A DNA stretch of 16,348 nucleotides from DATMXS01 sp050260275 (GCA_050260275.1 JBLNBX010000030.1:1-16348), one strand, 5' to 3'. Shown: positions 1-7,877, numbered from the stretch's first letter. Numbers and translations: made by a program. Notes: generated by a model from the letters alone, not told the origin.

Positions 1-518
1 TACACGGAGCCGGAGGGCTGCAGGCGGCTCTGGTAAAGGTAGAAGCGGTCCGCCGTGAACGATCCGAAATCGGCGTCGCGCAGACCGGCGATGGTGGTAT
101 GCAGGCGCTCCAGCGGCACCGGCTCCTTCACGCGGGCGAGCGTCAGGTGCGGCGAGAAAGCGCGTTTCTCAGGCTCCACGCCGAGCGCGGCGAGCGCGCG
201 GTCGCTATCGCGGGCCAGCCTCGCCAGCGGCTCGGCCCCGTAGATGCCGGCCCAGAATACGCGCGGCGAGCGGGCATTCGGGAAGAACCCAAGGCCGCGG
301 ATGTCCACCGGAATCGGCTCACGGCCGGTGAGCCGGCGCAGGCTGGCATCCACCTCGCCGACACGCTCATCCGGCCACGAGCCGATGAACTTGGTGGTGA
401 TGTGCAGGTTCTCCACCGGGCTCCATCGGATGCGGGCCGTCGGGCGTAGCTTCTCGATCAGATAGCCGAGGGTTTTCAGTACGTTGCCGGGGATGTCGAT
501 GGCCACGAAGAGGCGCAC
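1..518 (-). CDS. thpR: RNA 2',3'-cyclic phosphodiesterase (2H family), 3' end outside window
   Basis: This is a two-histidine (2H) phosphoesterase of the ThpR/LigT type, which opens 2',3'-cyclic phosphates on RNA ends. Reading the minus strand from a GTG at 518, the protein begins VRLFVAIDIPGNVLKTLG, a typical family start. The two HxTx motifs are visible as HITT at residues 39-42 and HLTL at 124-127, spaced as expected for the two catalytic halves. A GGAGG ribosome site lies 4-5 bases before the GTG. The reading frame stays open to the window edge, giving 172 residues of a family usually 180-200 long, so only a short C-terminus is missing. It is divergent from the DNA glycosylase gene and the two probably share the intervening promoter region. 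I am confident of the family; the cellular role of bacterial ThpR is only partly known. Confidence 0.9.
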   Translation of the reverse strand, partial: MRLFVAIDIPGNVLKTLGYLIEKLRPTARIRWSPVENLHITTKFIGSWPDERVGEVDASLRRLTGREPIPVDIRGLGFFPNARSPRVFWAGIYGAEPLARLARDSDRALAALGVEPEKRAFSPHLTLARVKEPVPLERLHTTIAGLRDADFGSFTADRFYLYQSRLQPSGSV

Positions 519-589
519 TGGTCCTCCACCGGCGCGCCGCACCGCTCTGAGCTCGAGCGGCAGAGCGCTGCTTCCGGTAGATTCACATT

Positions 590-1225
590 GTGGAACGCAC
601 GTGCGAGGCTGCGCAATGGGCGGACCGGCTGCCGTGGGCGGCGGTCGCTGGGGCGAGCGTGCTCCCGCGCGAGTTCTACGCGCGTCCGACAGTTGAGGTG
701 GCGCGCGACCTGCTCGGAAAAATACTCGTACACGGGCGGGCGGCCGGGCGAATCGTAGAGACTGAGGCCTACCTCGGCCTGGAGGACTTGGCCGCGCACG
801 CCTCGCGCGGCATCACCGAGCGCACGCGCGTGCTGTTCGGCCCGCCCGGGCACGCTTACGTGTACTTCATCTACGGCATGCACGAGTGCCTGAACCTCGT
901 GGCCGAACCCGTCGGAGTGCCCGGCTGCGTGCTTATCCGCGCGCTCGAGCCGCTGGCGGGAATCTCATTGATGCGCCGGCGGCGGCCGGGGGCGCGTTCG
1001 ATCCGGGACCTCGCGTCCGGCCCCGGCAAACTCACGGCGGCGCTCAATATCACGCGGAGGCTGTACGGCGCGGACGTGACTCGCGGAGCGCTCACGGTCC
1101 GCAATCCGCCTGCGGATGAGGGGTTTGATATCCTGACTACGCCGCGTATAGGGATTACGCACTGCGCCGACTGGCCGCTGCGGTTCGTAATCGCCGGCAG
1201 CCCGTTCGCCTCGCGCTACGCTTAG
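590..1225 (+). CDS. DNA-3-methyladenine glycosylase (AAG/MPG family)
   Basis: A monofunctional base-excision-repair glycosylase of the alkyladenine (AAG/MPG) family, which removes alkylated or deaminated purines from DNA. Numbered from the GTG at 590, the motif VETEAY carries the catalytic Glu59 and the intercalating-loop Tyr61, with His70 in AAHA; these match the catalytic set known for human AAG. Further family landmarks are YVYFIYGMHECLN, VLIRALEP, SGPGKLTAAL and a C-terminal PRIGI segment. The start is uncertain. GTG 590 gives 211 residues with an unusual 23-residue leader, while GTG 659 starts directly at VLPREFYARP, where most family members begin, giving 188 residues. Neither has a strong ribosome site. 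It is divergent from thpR, so both nucleic-acid enzymes may be expressed from one short intergenic region. Confidence 0.9.
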   Translation: MERTCEAAQWADRLPWAAVAGASVLPREFYARPTVEVARDLLGKILVHGRAAGRIVETEAYLGLEDLAAHASRGITERTRVLFGPPGHAYVYFIYGMHECLNLVAEPVGVPGCVLIRALEPLAGISLMRRRRPGARSIRDLASGPGKLTAALNITRRLYGADVTRGALTVRNPPADEGFDILTTPRIGITHCADWPLRFVIAGSPFASRYA

Positions 1226-1283
1226 TCCGAACCGGCGGGGAAGAGGATGCGTCGAAGACACTGTGCGAGCCGGGACGCCGGAG

Positions 1284-1312
1284 TTGAACGGCGCTGCCGT
1301 CGTGTTTATACT
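1284..1312 (+). promoter_or_regulatory. Predicted sigma70-type promoter of the DHS-like/OPT operon
   Basis: TTGAAC at 1284-1289 and TATACT at 1307-1312 are separated by exactly 17 bp, and both hexamers match the housekeeping consensus at five of six positions. Transcription would start near 1319, about 30 nt before the ATG at 1350. This position argues that the longer hydrophobic reading frame starting at 1263 is not translated. Seen in sequence; activity is inferred. Confidence 0.6.
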
Positions 1313-1349
1313 GCTAGTTCTTGTGGTCCTCGCTGGGACGAGGGTTGCT

Positions 1350-1625
1350 ATGGCGGGAAGGGTTAACGATTTCGATCCACTGGCTCCCCGAAAGGAAGCG
1401 GCCATGTTCTACGGCCTGTTTCTGCGCGGGCACTCTCCGGAGGCCCTGCGGCAGGACATAGACGTGCCGCGACCGCTGCTTGAGAAGTGGCTCAGCTCGC
1501 CCCGGTACAACGAACCCGCGTTCCGTCAGGCTATCGAACGCGTCTACCGCTACCGCAAGCAGGTGCTGGCGATCTTTGACGAGCTGGTGGGCAGCCCGGG
1601 CAATGGTCGGCTCCGCTTGCAGTGA
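1350..1625 (+). CDS. Small conserved-looking protein of unknown function
   Basis: A 91-residue soluble, largely helical protein with no family I can name. It has a proline-rich N-terminus (FDPLAPRK, residues 8-15) and a segment around residues 27-50 (GHSPEALRQDIDVP...LEKWLSS) that resembles a compact helix-turn-helix. A basic/aromatic helix follows at 60-72 (AIERVYRYRKQVL). I chose the ATG at 1350 because AGGG lies five bases upstream and because a strong promoter sits just before it. A GTG at 1263 in the same frame would add a hydrophobic stretch but would overlap that promoter. Its stop overlaps the start of the DHS-like gene, so the two are probably co-translated. A DNA-binding or partner role is only a guess from the helix pattern. 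Confidence 0.7.
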   Translation: MAGRVNDFDPLAPRKEAAMFYGLFLRGHSPEALRQDIDVPRPLLEKWLSSPRYNEPAFRQAIERVYRYRKQVLAIFDELVGSPGNGRLRLQ

Positions 1626-2674
1626 TGTGCGATGGTAGATACGTGACCAAAAAAGACCTTCTTTCAACCCCCACGCGTCCCTTCGACCCTGCCCAGGGCG
1701 GCACCATCTCCAGCGTACTGGAGCGAATGCAGGGGACTGCGTTCCAAGGCCGTAATCTCGGCACAGCCTTCGAGGTCTGGAAGAAGATGTTGGGCGACCG
1801 CTGCACCATCATGATGGGCCTTGCCGGGGCGATGGTGCCGGCGGGAATGCGCCGCAACGTGGTGCGCATGATCGAGAACCGCCTCATCGACTGCCTGGTA
1901 GCCACCGGTGCGAACTTCTTCCACGACATCCACGAAACGCTCGGGTATTTCCACTACCAGGGCTCGCCGAAGGTGAACGATTGCAGGCTCGCCGAAAACC
2001 TGGTCGACCGCATCTACGATGTCTTTGCGGATGAAGAGGAGTTCCGGGAGCACGACCGCTGGATAGGCGAGTTCGCCGCATCGCTCGACCAGTCGCGCCC
2101 GTACACCACGCGCGAGTTCCTGTACCTGCTGGGACTGGAACTCGGCAAACACGCCAAGGAAGACGGCATCGTCAGCGCCGCGGCGAAGGCCGGCATTCCC
2201 CTGTACTGCCCCGCCATCGGCGACAGCTCCATCGGCATCGGAGTCGCAACGCACCGGTGGGACAGAGGCAACAAGTTGATGTTCGACGTCATAGGCGACG
2301 TGATCGAGACCGCCCGCATAGCGGCCGAATCCGCCTGCACCGGCGTGATCTACTTCGGCGGCGGCACTCCGAAGAACTTCATCCAGCAGAGCGAGGTTAC
2401 TCTGCTCGCGATGAAGGAAATTGGCGCCGGCCACAAGTACGCTATCCAGGTGTGTACCGATATGCCGCAGTGGGGCGGCCTGTCGGGTTGCACCTTCGAG
2501 GAAGCGCAGAGCTGGGGCAAGATAGCCAAGGACGCGAACATGGTCACGTGTAACTGTGACTCGACGATCGCGATGCCGCTGCTCGCCACCGCGCTTCTGG
2601 AGCAGAAAGAGCTCATTGCGAACCGCCATCGACCCACGTTCACGATGGGACCGGAGCTGGGCATCACCGCGTGA
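1625..2674 (+). CDS. Deoxyhypusine-synthase-like protein (bacterial DHS-like family)
   Basis: The protein belongs to the deoxyhypusine synthase superfamily, NAD-dependent enzymes that transfer the aminobutyl group of spermidine to an acceptor. The start region KKDLLSTPTRPFDP, the block GLAGAMVPAG (about 65-74), the block ATGANFFHDIHETLG (about 93-107), YCPAIGDSSIGIG and YFGGGTPKNF are all family-like. In human DHS the catalytic Lys lies in PVKVYAD; the aligned stretch here is MVTCNCD, so Thr308 replaces it. Bacteria generally lack eIF5A, the DHS substrate, so the bacterial homologues must act on something else, perhaps a small amine such as a polyamine. The ATG at 1625 forms a TGATG overlap with the preceding stop; GTG codons at 1622 and 1643 are alternative starts. 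The last codons overlap the GTG of the transporter gene. Family certain, reaction unknown. Confidence 0.88.
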   Translation: MCDGRYVTKKDLLSTPTRPFDPAQGGTISSVLERMQGTAFQGRNLGTAFEVWKKMLGDRCTIMMGLAGAMVPAGMRRNVVRMIENRLIDCLVATGANFFHDIHETLGYFHYQGSPKVNDCRLAENLVDRIYDVFADEEEFREHDRWIGEFAASLDQSRPYTTREFLYLLGLELGKHAKEDGIVSAAAKAGIPLYCPAIGDSSIGIGVATHRWDRGNKLMFDVIGDVIETARIAAESACTGVIYFGGGTPKNFIQQSEVTLLAMKEIGAGHKYAIQVCTDMPQWGGLSGCTFEEAQSWGKIAKDANMVTCNCDSTIAMPLLATALLEQKELIANRHRPTFTMGPELGITA

Positions 2675-4704
2675 ACCAGAGCCCCGGTCCGAAGCCGCCC
2701 TCCGAGCCGCGTGAGGCCACCGTAAAGGCGGTTGCGCTCGGCCTGGTTCTCGCATTCGTTTTTGGGGCGGCCAACGCCTACCTGGGCATGAAAGCCGGGC
2801 AGACGGTGGCCGCCACGATTCCGGCAGCGGTGATCGCGCTGGCGCTGTTCCGCTTGCCGTGGTTCCGCGGCAGCGTGCTCGAGCAGAACATCGCGCGCAC
2901 GGCAGCGTCGGTCGGCGAGGCCCTCGTCGCAGGAGCGATTTTCACCATCCCGGCCTTCATGATGGTGGAAGTAAACGGGCAGCGGCTGTGGACCGATCTC
3001 AGCGCGCACTACTGGGAAGCATCGCTCGTGCTGCTGACGGGCGGGCTGATTGGCGTTCTGTTCATCATCCTGCTGCGAAGGCCGCTCGTGACCGAACGCG
3101 AGCTGCCCTGGCCCGAGAGCGTCGCGAGCGCGCAAATAGTGCTTGCGGGCGCGAGCAGCGCCTCGAAGGCTCCGCGTTACCTGTTCGGCGCGATGGGTTT
3201 CGGCGCGTTTCTGCAGTACCTCAAGAGCGATCGCGGCCTGCTCCTGATGAAGGAGTACGTCGGGGGCTTCATTGAGTTTCCGCGCGCGGCCGTGCAGCAC
3301 TTCGACTTCGCACGCCGGCCACTGGCGCCGGTTTCGCACACGGGCGGAATCGCGTGGACGACGCCGAGCCTCTCGCCCGCGCTTACCGGCATCGGCTATA
3401 TCATCGGGCCGGCGCTCTCGGCAATAACGGTTTCAGGCGGTGTCATCGCGTGGTGGGTGCTGATTCCGCTGCTGCTATTCTTCGACCCCGACCTCGCGCA
3501 GCGGCTCGGCTTCGGACAGGGTGCATCCTGGGATGTACTCTCGTTCACCGTCTGGTACAACGTGATCCGGCCCATCGCGGTGGGCACCATGCTGGTTGGC
3601 GCGGGGAGCACCCTGTTCCGCATGCGCGGCTCGATCGCGCGCAGCTTTCGCGGTGCGTTCGCGGCTTCGGCCGCGGCGCGCGATGGCGCTGTGCTCGAGC
3701 GCACGGAGCGCGATATACCCGTGAAATGGGTGGTGCTGGGCACCTTCGCGCTGCTCGCGCCCATCACGGCGATCTACTATTACTTCACCGGCGGCATTGG
3801 CGCGGCGGTCGTGGCAGCGGTGGTGATGACGATTACCGGCTTCCTGCTGTCCGCCGTCGGGGGCTATCTGGTCGGGCTGGTGGGCGCTTCCAACCAGCCG
3901 CTGTCGGGACTGACGCTCGCTTCTCTCGTAATTGCCGCGCTGACGATGATCACCATCGGCGTCACCGGGCTCCCAGGCGTTGCCGCGGTGCTGGGTGTTG
4001 CTGCTGTGGCGGCCTGCGCGTGCTCGGTGTCAGGATCGCTGATTCAGGACCTCAAGGCCGGGCACATACTGAAGGGCACGCCGTGGAAGATGGAGATAGT
4101 CGAGATCGTCTCGGTCATCCTGCTGGCTTTCTTCCTGCTGGCGCCCATCATGGTGCTGCACGAGGCCAATTTGGCCACAGGCGGCATAGGCGGGCGCGCT
4201 CTGCCCGCGCCACAGGCGGGCCTCATGGCGCAGCTCGCCAAGGGCATCGTCGGCGGGCAGATGGCGTGGGGACTGCTCGGCATCGGAGCCGCGTTCGGAC
4301 TGGCACTAGTCGCCTGCGGGGCTCGCGCGCCGATGCTCATCGCCGTCGGCATGTACCTGCCGTTCGAGACATCTTCGGCCATCTTCGTCGGCGGGGTGAT
4401 TCGCGCCGCGGTGGACAAGCTGGCCGCGCGCCGTTCGGAGGCCGAACGCGCCCGGGTGGAAGAGACGGGCACGCTGCTCGCCTCAGGACTCATTGCCGGC
4501 GAGGCGATACTCGGAATCCTGCTCGCGGTGCTGGCGGTCCGTAACGTTCCTTCCATCGCAACCATGCTGACCGGCGCGCCCGAGTTCGGCTTTTACGAGA
4601 ATTGGGGCGGCTGGCTATCCCTGATAGGTTTTGCGAGCCTGGCGTGGGTGCTCATGGCGATTCCGCTCAGGCGATCCCGCGGCGCGGTAGATCAAAGCGA
4701 GTAA
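2671..4704 (+). CDS. OPT-family oligopeptide transporter
   Basis: A polytopic inner-membrane protein of 677 residues, the usual length of prokaryotic OPT-family (PF03169-type) transporters. Family signatures include NAYLGMKAGQTVAATIPAAV near residues 35-55, GASNQPLSGLT near 405, and DLKAGHILKGTPWK near 460, followed by several glycine-rich helices; I estimate 14-16 membrane segments. Known members carry oligopeptides, siderophore- or amine-metal chelates with protons; the substrate here cannot be read from sequence. The GTG start overlaps the TGA of the DHS-like gene (GTGA), so the transporter is translationally coupled to that enzyme. This suggests that it moves a substrate or product of the enzyme, although that is inference. 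Confidence 0.92.
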   Translation: MNQSPGPKPPSEPREATVKAVALGLVLAFVFGAANAYLGMKAGQTVAATIPAAVIALALFRLPWFRGSVLEQNIARTAASVGEALVAGAIFTIPAFMMVEVNGQRLWTDLSAHYWEASLVLLTGGLIGVLFIILLRRPLVTERELPWPESVASAQIVLAGASSASKAPRYLFGAMGFGAFLQYLKSDRGLLLMKEYVGGFIEFPRAAVQHFDFARRPLAPVSHTGGIAWTTPSLSPALTGIGYIIGPALSAITVSGGVIAWWVLIPLLLFFDPDLAQRLGFGQGASWDVLSFTVWYNVIRPIAVGTMLVGAGSTLFRMRGSIARSFRGAFAASAAARDGAVLERTERDIPVKWVVLGTFALLAPITAIYYYFTGGIGAAVVAAVVMTITGFLLSAVGGYLVGLVGASNQPLSGLTLASLVIAALTMITIGVTGLPGVAAVLGVAAVAACACSVSGSLIQDLKAGHILKGTPWKMEIVEIVSVILLAFFLLAPIMVLHEANLATGGIGGRALPAPQAGLMAQLAKGIVGGQMAWGLLGIGAAFGLALVACGARAPMLIAVGMYLPFETSSAIFVGGVIRAAVDKLAARRSEAERARVEETGTLLASGLIAGEAILGILLAVLAVRNVPSIATMLTGAPEFGFYENWGGWLSLIGFASLAWVLMAIPLRRSRGAVDQSE

Positions 4705-4781
4705 CCATAGAGCCGCATCTCTGAACCGGATCGCGCAAGAGCGCCCCGAATGTAAGTGGCGCAGCGCCGGGAGTAAGTAGG

Positions 4782-4964
4782 ATGGACCTGGAGAAACTCG
4801 CGAGGCTGGGCCGCGAACGTGCGCAGAGGATCATAGACCACCGTTCTTTAGCGAGTTGGAACGACCTGAAGCGCATCAAAGGCTTCGGCGAGAACCTCAT
4901 CAACGACCTGAAGGATATCGGTGCAACCATCCGCGGTCCGCGGCCCCGGCGCACCATTCTCTGA
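4782..4964 (+). CDS. Short helix-hairpin-helix (ComEA-like) DNA-binding protein
   Basis: A 60-residue protein consisting almost only of a helix-hairpin-helix unit. Residues 2-20 (DLEKLARLGRERAQRIIDH) form a first, shortened hairpin pair lacking the usual PGIG turn, and residues 26-48 (WNDLKRIKGFGENLINDLKD) carry a canonical KGFG hairpin. Such motifs bind DNA backbone without sequence preference, as in ComEA, UvrC and related proteins. A GGGAG ribosome site lies eight bases before the ATG, supporting this start; upstream in-frame sequence does not extend the fold. It follows the transporter by 77 bp and may be read from the same transcript. Most relatives are domains of larger secreted or repair proteins, so a free-standing version with no signal peptide is somewhat unusual. 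Confidence 0.75.
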   Translation: MDLEKLARLGRERAQRIIDHRSLASWNDLKRIKGFGENLINDLKDIGATIRGPRPRRTIL

Positions 4965-5585
4965 GCGCACTGCTTAGGCCGCTCCGGCGCGCCCCAACGC
5001 AAGCGCCGCAACGCCTGATACCCAAGCGTTAGGCGCCGGGCGCGCTTTCGCGCCGTCCGCGTCCCACACCGTGACACCCGCGCCCCGGAGCAGTTGGCCG
5101 CACCCACGGTCGATACGGCCCGGCTCCGGGCTGGAGTTGGCTGAACACCGCGGGCGCTCCTGGCTGGAGCATCATCGTAAACTGACGCAACTTGAGCCGG
5201 GGGAGTTGGCGCGCGCCAGCGCGGTTCGTGCGGTCCGCGGGGCTGAAGCAAACGGATGCACTGGCCGCGCGTTTTACCGCCACCGATGCCGCGCTGTGCC
5301 GCACCCGCCTCAGAACGGCTTCGCCTCTCCGGGAATCACGCACCATCGATCGAATCCCCGCCCTACGCCGTCCCCCTGCCAAGCCGCAATTGTGTGAGCG
5401 CCGGCGTCGACTCCCTGCCGGCCCCGAGACTGCCGCTCCGGTCTTAACGTGTCCGATCGCCGTGGCGTTGATTTTCCGTGGGAACGCTACAGGCTGCGCA
5501 CTACCCTGACCGCGCCGGCGCGCCAGCCGCGCCATCATATTCCGGGCTCGCTATGTGAGCCATACCCCACCTCACAATTCACAAG
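4965..5585. other. Gene-free interval of about 620 bp
   Basis: I see no convincing gene. The longest open frame (minus, 5029-5538) is rich in Arg, Ala and Gly with no recognisable motif and looks like a GC-driven shadow. Two small hairpins are present. The one at 5012-5035 has CGCCT/AGGCG arms; the one at 5545-5561 has GGCTC/GAGCC arms and lies 25 bp before the ARPP-1 start. Neither has a T-tract. The interval separates the operon-like genes on the left from the accessory region on the right and could contain an old island boundary. Confidence 0.5.
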
Positions 5586-6584
5586 ATGAGCCCAAACATG
5601 ACGTCACCCATCGCGCACGATCTGGAGTCCGTTACGGTAGGCGATCCAGCCTACTTTGGCGGCCTCACAATATTCCCGCTATTTCGAGACAACTACTTAC
5701 CTCCTGAGCCCGGCTACACGCTACTTGAGGAAGCTATCGCGTGTGGCACGGCGCGCGTGACCGAGGTCGGGAAAGACGGCTCAGTGCCGGAACTCCGGTT
5801 CGAGAACCTCGGCGATCGCCCTGTCCTTCTGCTCGACGGTGAAGAACTGATTGGCGCCAAGCAAAACCGTGTGGTGAACGTGACGATTCTCGCGCCCGCG
5901 AAGCAAGTCCTTGTTATACCCGTATCCTGCGTGGAAGCTCTCCGCTGGCACGCCGACGCCCCGGATTTCAAGCCCGCAAAGCACGTCATGTACGCGCGCG
6001 CGCGAGCGGCCAAAGCGGCACAGGTTTCCGCGTCGATGCAAATGGGGGCGAGCCGCCGGTCGGACCAATCGGCGATCTGGGAGGAGATCGAAGCCAAGTT
6101 CGAACGTCTGGGCTCCGCATCGCCGACCCAGGCTATGGACGCAATGTACGCCACCGCTGCCGCTTCCATCGACGCTTACCTGCGCGCCTTTGTTTGGACT
6201 GAGCGGCAAGCCGGCCTCATCTTCGCGCTCGGCCCGAACAACATGGGCTTGGACCTGATGGACCATCCCCACACGATGCGCGCGTTGTTCCCGAAGCTGG
6301 TGCGAAGTTACGCACTCGACGCCATGGAGACGCCGGACGCCGCCGCTGTCACCGCCGGACAGGCGGCGCAGTTCCTCAAGAGCACCGGCGCGGCGGAGAC
6401 GCTGGTCCGGCCGGCAATCGGCATCGGCGAGGAGATCCGCTTGACCGGACATGGCCTCACGGGTGCCGCACTCTGGGCGGAGCGCCGGTGCGTTCACTTG
6501 TGCGCCTTTGCCAGTAATGGGAATGGCGCCCCGGCGAGCTTCCATACGCGCATGAGCCGCCCAACCCGCAGGCGCGCGGCGTAG
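5586..6584 (+). CDS. ARPP-1 family domain protein
   Basis: The central block reads LLLDGEELIGAKQNRVVN at about residues 81-98, followed by VIPVSCVE (110-117) and a conserved Trp at 121. I recognise this as the ARPP-1 domain, a family named for association with ADP-ribosylglycohydrolase and rhodanese/phosphatase proteins in predicted NAD/ADP-ribose-linked conflict systems. The C-terminal GIGEEIRLTGHGLTGAALW (278-297) is also typical. The biochemical activity is not established. The ATG at 5586 gives 332 residues; a second ATG at 5601 is equally possible, as neither has a clear ribosome site. The last dozen residues are Arg-rich and probably not part of the fold. The WYL regulator follows 92 bp downstream on the same strand, so regulator and effector may form a small module. 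Confidence 0.8.
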   Translation: MSPNMTSPIAHDLESVTVGDPAYFGGLTIFPLFRDNYLPPEPGYTLLEEAIACGTARVTEVGKDGSVPELRFENLGDRPVLLLDGEELIGAKQNRVVNVTILAPAKQVLVIPVSCVEALRWHADAPDFKPAKHVMYARARAAKAAQVSASMQMGASRRSDQSAIWEEIEAKFERLGSASPTQAMDAMYATAAASIDAYLRAFVWTERQAGLIFALGPNNMGLDLMDHPHTMRALFPKLVRSYALDAMETPDAAAVTAGQAAQFLKSTGAAETLVRPAIGIGEEIRLTGHGLTGAALWAERRCVHLCAFASNGNGAPASFHTRMSRPTRRRAA

Positions 6585-6619
6585 CGGCGGACACTACTGA
6601 CGCCGTCAATCTCATGACA

Positions 6620-6648
6620 TCGACATTCCGGGTGCGCTGACTTAAGAT
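6620..6648 (+). promoter_or_regulatory. Candidate promoter of the WYL regulator gene
   Basis: TCGACA at 6620-6625 (one mismatch to the -35 consensus) and TAAGAT at 6643-6648 (two mismatches to the -10) are 17 bp apart. Transcription would begin near 6655, leaving a leader of about 20 nt before the ATG at 6677. It lets the regulator be expressed separately from the upstream ARPP-1 gene. Activity is inferred. Confidence 0.4.
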
Positions 6649-6676
6649 TATGAGGTCTGCTTGACCTGGTGATGCC

Positions 6677-7681
6677 ATGAGCCAGATGGAAAGGATTTAC
6701 AAACTCGACCGCTTATTCCGGCGTAAGAAGCCGCCCTCCAGGCGCGAAATTATCGAGATGTTCGAGATCTCACCGGCGCAGTTCAAACGTGACCTGGAGT
6801 ATATGCGGAACCGTTTGGGCGCTCCGATCACCTTCGACATGCAGGCCGGAGGTTACAAGTACACGGCGGAGGAGTTCAACCTGCCCGGACTGTGGTTCAC
6901 AGAGCGCGAAGTCTACTCGCTGCTGCTGATGCACTCGCTGCTCGATCAACTCCAGCCCGGCTTCGTGCGGGAACAGCTAGGCCCGTTCAGGGATAAGCTG
7001 CGTGCACTGTTAGGCAAGTCCAGCCGCGGCGCCCAGAGCATTCTGGAACGGATGGCGGTAAGCGCCGCACCGCACCGCCCGGTCGATCCCGGCCATTTCC
7101 AGGCCATCTGCGACGCCACGCTGCGCCGCAGAAAATTGCGGATGCGCTACTACTCGCGGTCGCGCGCGGCTGAGGGCGACCGCGTGGTTTCGCCGCAGCG
7201 AGTTATCTACTATCGCGGCAACTGGTATCTGGATGGCTGGTGCCACGAGAAGGAAGCCATGCGCCGGTTTGCGGTGGATGCTGTCCGCCTGGCCTCGGTC
7301 CTGGAGGAGCCCGCCCTGGAGATGCCGGCGGATGGCCAGCAGGGGTATGGGATCTTCGCCGGACCCGCCGAACACACTGCCGTGCTGCTGTTCGATTCCG
7401 TCGCCGCGAGGTGGGTGGCCTGGGAGGAATGGCACCCGCAGCAGCGCGCTTCCGAACTGCCGGATGGCAGCCTGCAACTGGAGATACCCTACAGCGATCC
7501 CCAGGAGATCCTCATGGACATCATGCGGCATGGACCGCATGTCGAGGTGCTCAGCCCCGCCTCGCTTCGCCACGCCGTAGCGGAGCAGCACCGCAAAGCG
7601 GCGGAGAAGTACGCCCGTCCGAAGCACTCAGTAAGAACGGCCGGAGCCTCCGCCACGCCACGCATCGCGCAGGCGCGTTGA
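6677..7681 (+). CDS. WYL-domain transcriptional regulator
   Basis: A 334-residue regulator of the HTH-WYL-WCX architecture. Residues 5-65 form a DeoR/HTH_11-like winged helix (IYKLDRLFRRKKPPSRREII ... FKRDLEYM). Residues 140-210 form the WYL domain, with VVSPQRVIYYRGNWYLDGWC containing the WYL triad at 183-185 and the ligand-contacting Arg region RRFAVDAV at 196-203. Residues about 235-310 form the WCX extension. WYL regulators commonly repress phage-defence operons and sense nucleic-acid or nucleotide ligands, BrxR and CapW being known examples; the ligand here is unknown. It lies between the ARPP-1 gene and the convergent broken helicase gene, consistent with control of a defence island. 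The 14-bp palindrome at 10614-10627 is a plausible operator for it. Confidence 0.92.
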   Translation: MSQMERIYKLDRLFRRKKPPSRREIIEMFEISPAQFKRDLEYMRNRLGAPITFDMQAGGYKYTAEEFNLPGLWFTEREVYSLLLMHSLLDQLQPGFVREQLGPFRDKLRALLGKSSRGAQSILERMAVSAAPHRPVDPGHFQAICDATLRRRKLRMRYYSRSRAAEGDRVVSPQRVIYYRGNWYLDGWCHEKEAMRRFAVDAVRLASVLEEPALEMPADGQQGYGIFAGPAEHTAVLLFDSVAARWVAWEEWHPQQRASELPDGSLQLEIPYSDPQEILMDIMRHGPHVEVLSPASLRHAVAEQHRKAAEKYARPKHSVRTAGASATPRIAQAR

Positions 7682-7823
7682 CCGCCGCAGGGCTCCTTCA
7701 GTGAGCCACGGTGATGGAGGCGAACATTTCACCGGAACAGCCGTGTGGCCCGGGCCTGACGAGGCGCGCGAGAATGGGAACATTTTGCCGATCTCGGCAC
7801 GCTGCATATACGGCTCCAGCGCG

Positions 7824-7857
7824 CTCCAGGCGCTCGTCTCTATGCCTGTGCCTGGAG
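7824..7857. terminator. Stem-loop between convergent genes, possible bidirectional terminator
   Basis: A perfect 8-bp inverted repeat, CTCCAGGC at 7824-7831 and GCCTGGAG at 7850-7857, with an 18-nt loop. It lies in the 196-bp space between the ends of the WYL gene and the convergent helicase remnant. There is no T-run on either strand, so it is not a classical intrinsic terminator; a stabilising or weak terminating role is a guess. The rest of the interval holds no gene I can support. Confidence 0.3.
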
Positions 7858-7877
7858 ATGCAGGAGCAAATGCGGTT

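Noticed and set aside
1263..1349. N-terminal extension of the 91-residue protein with a hydrophobic segment
   Set aside because: It would be encoded across the strong promoter at 1284-1312 and lacks a ribosome site; the ATG at 1350 has one.
5012..5035. GTTAGGC-type core resembling an integron attC site
   Set aside because: AAGCGTTAGGC looks like an attC right end, but no matching GCCTAAC left core lies at the right distance and there is no integrase or cassette array.
5029..5538. Minus-strand open frame of 169 codons
   Set aside because: Low-complexity Arg/Ala/Gly composition, no motif and no ribosome site; typical GC-rich shadow.
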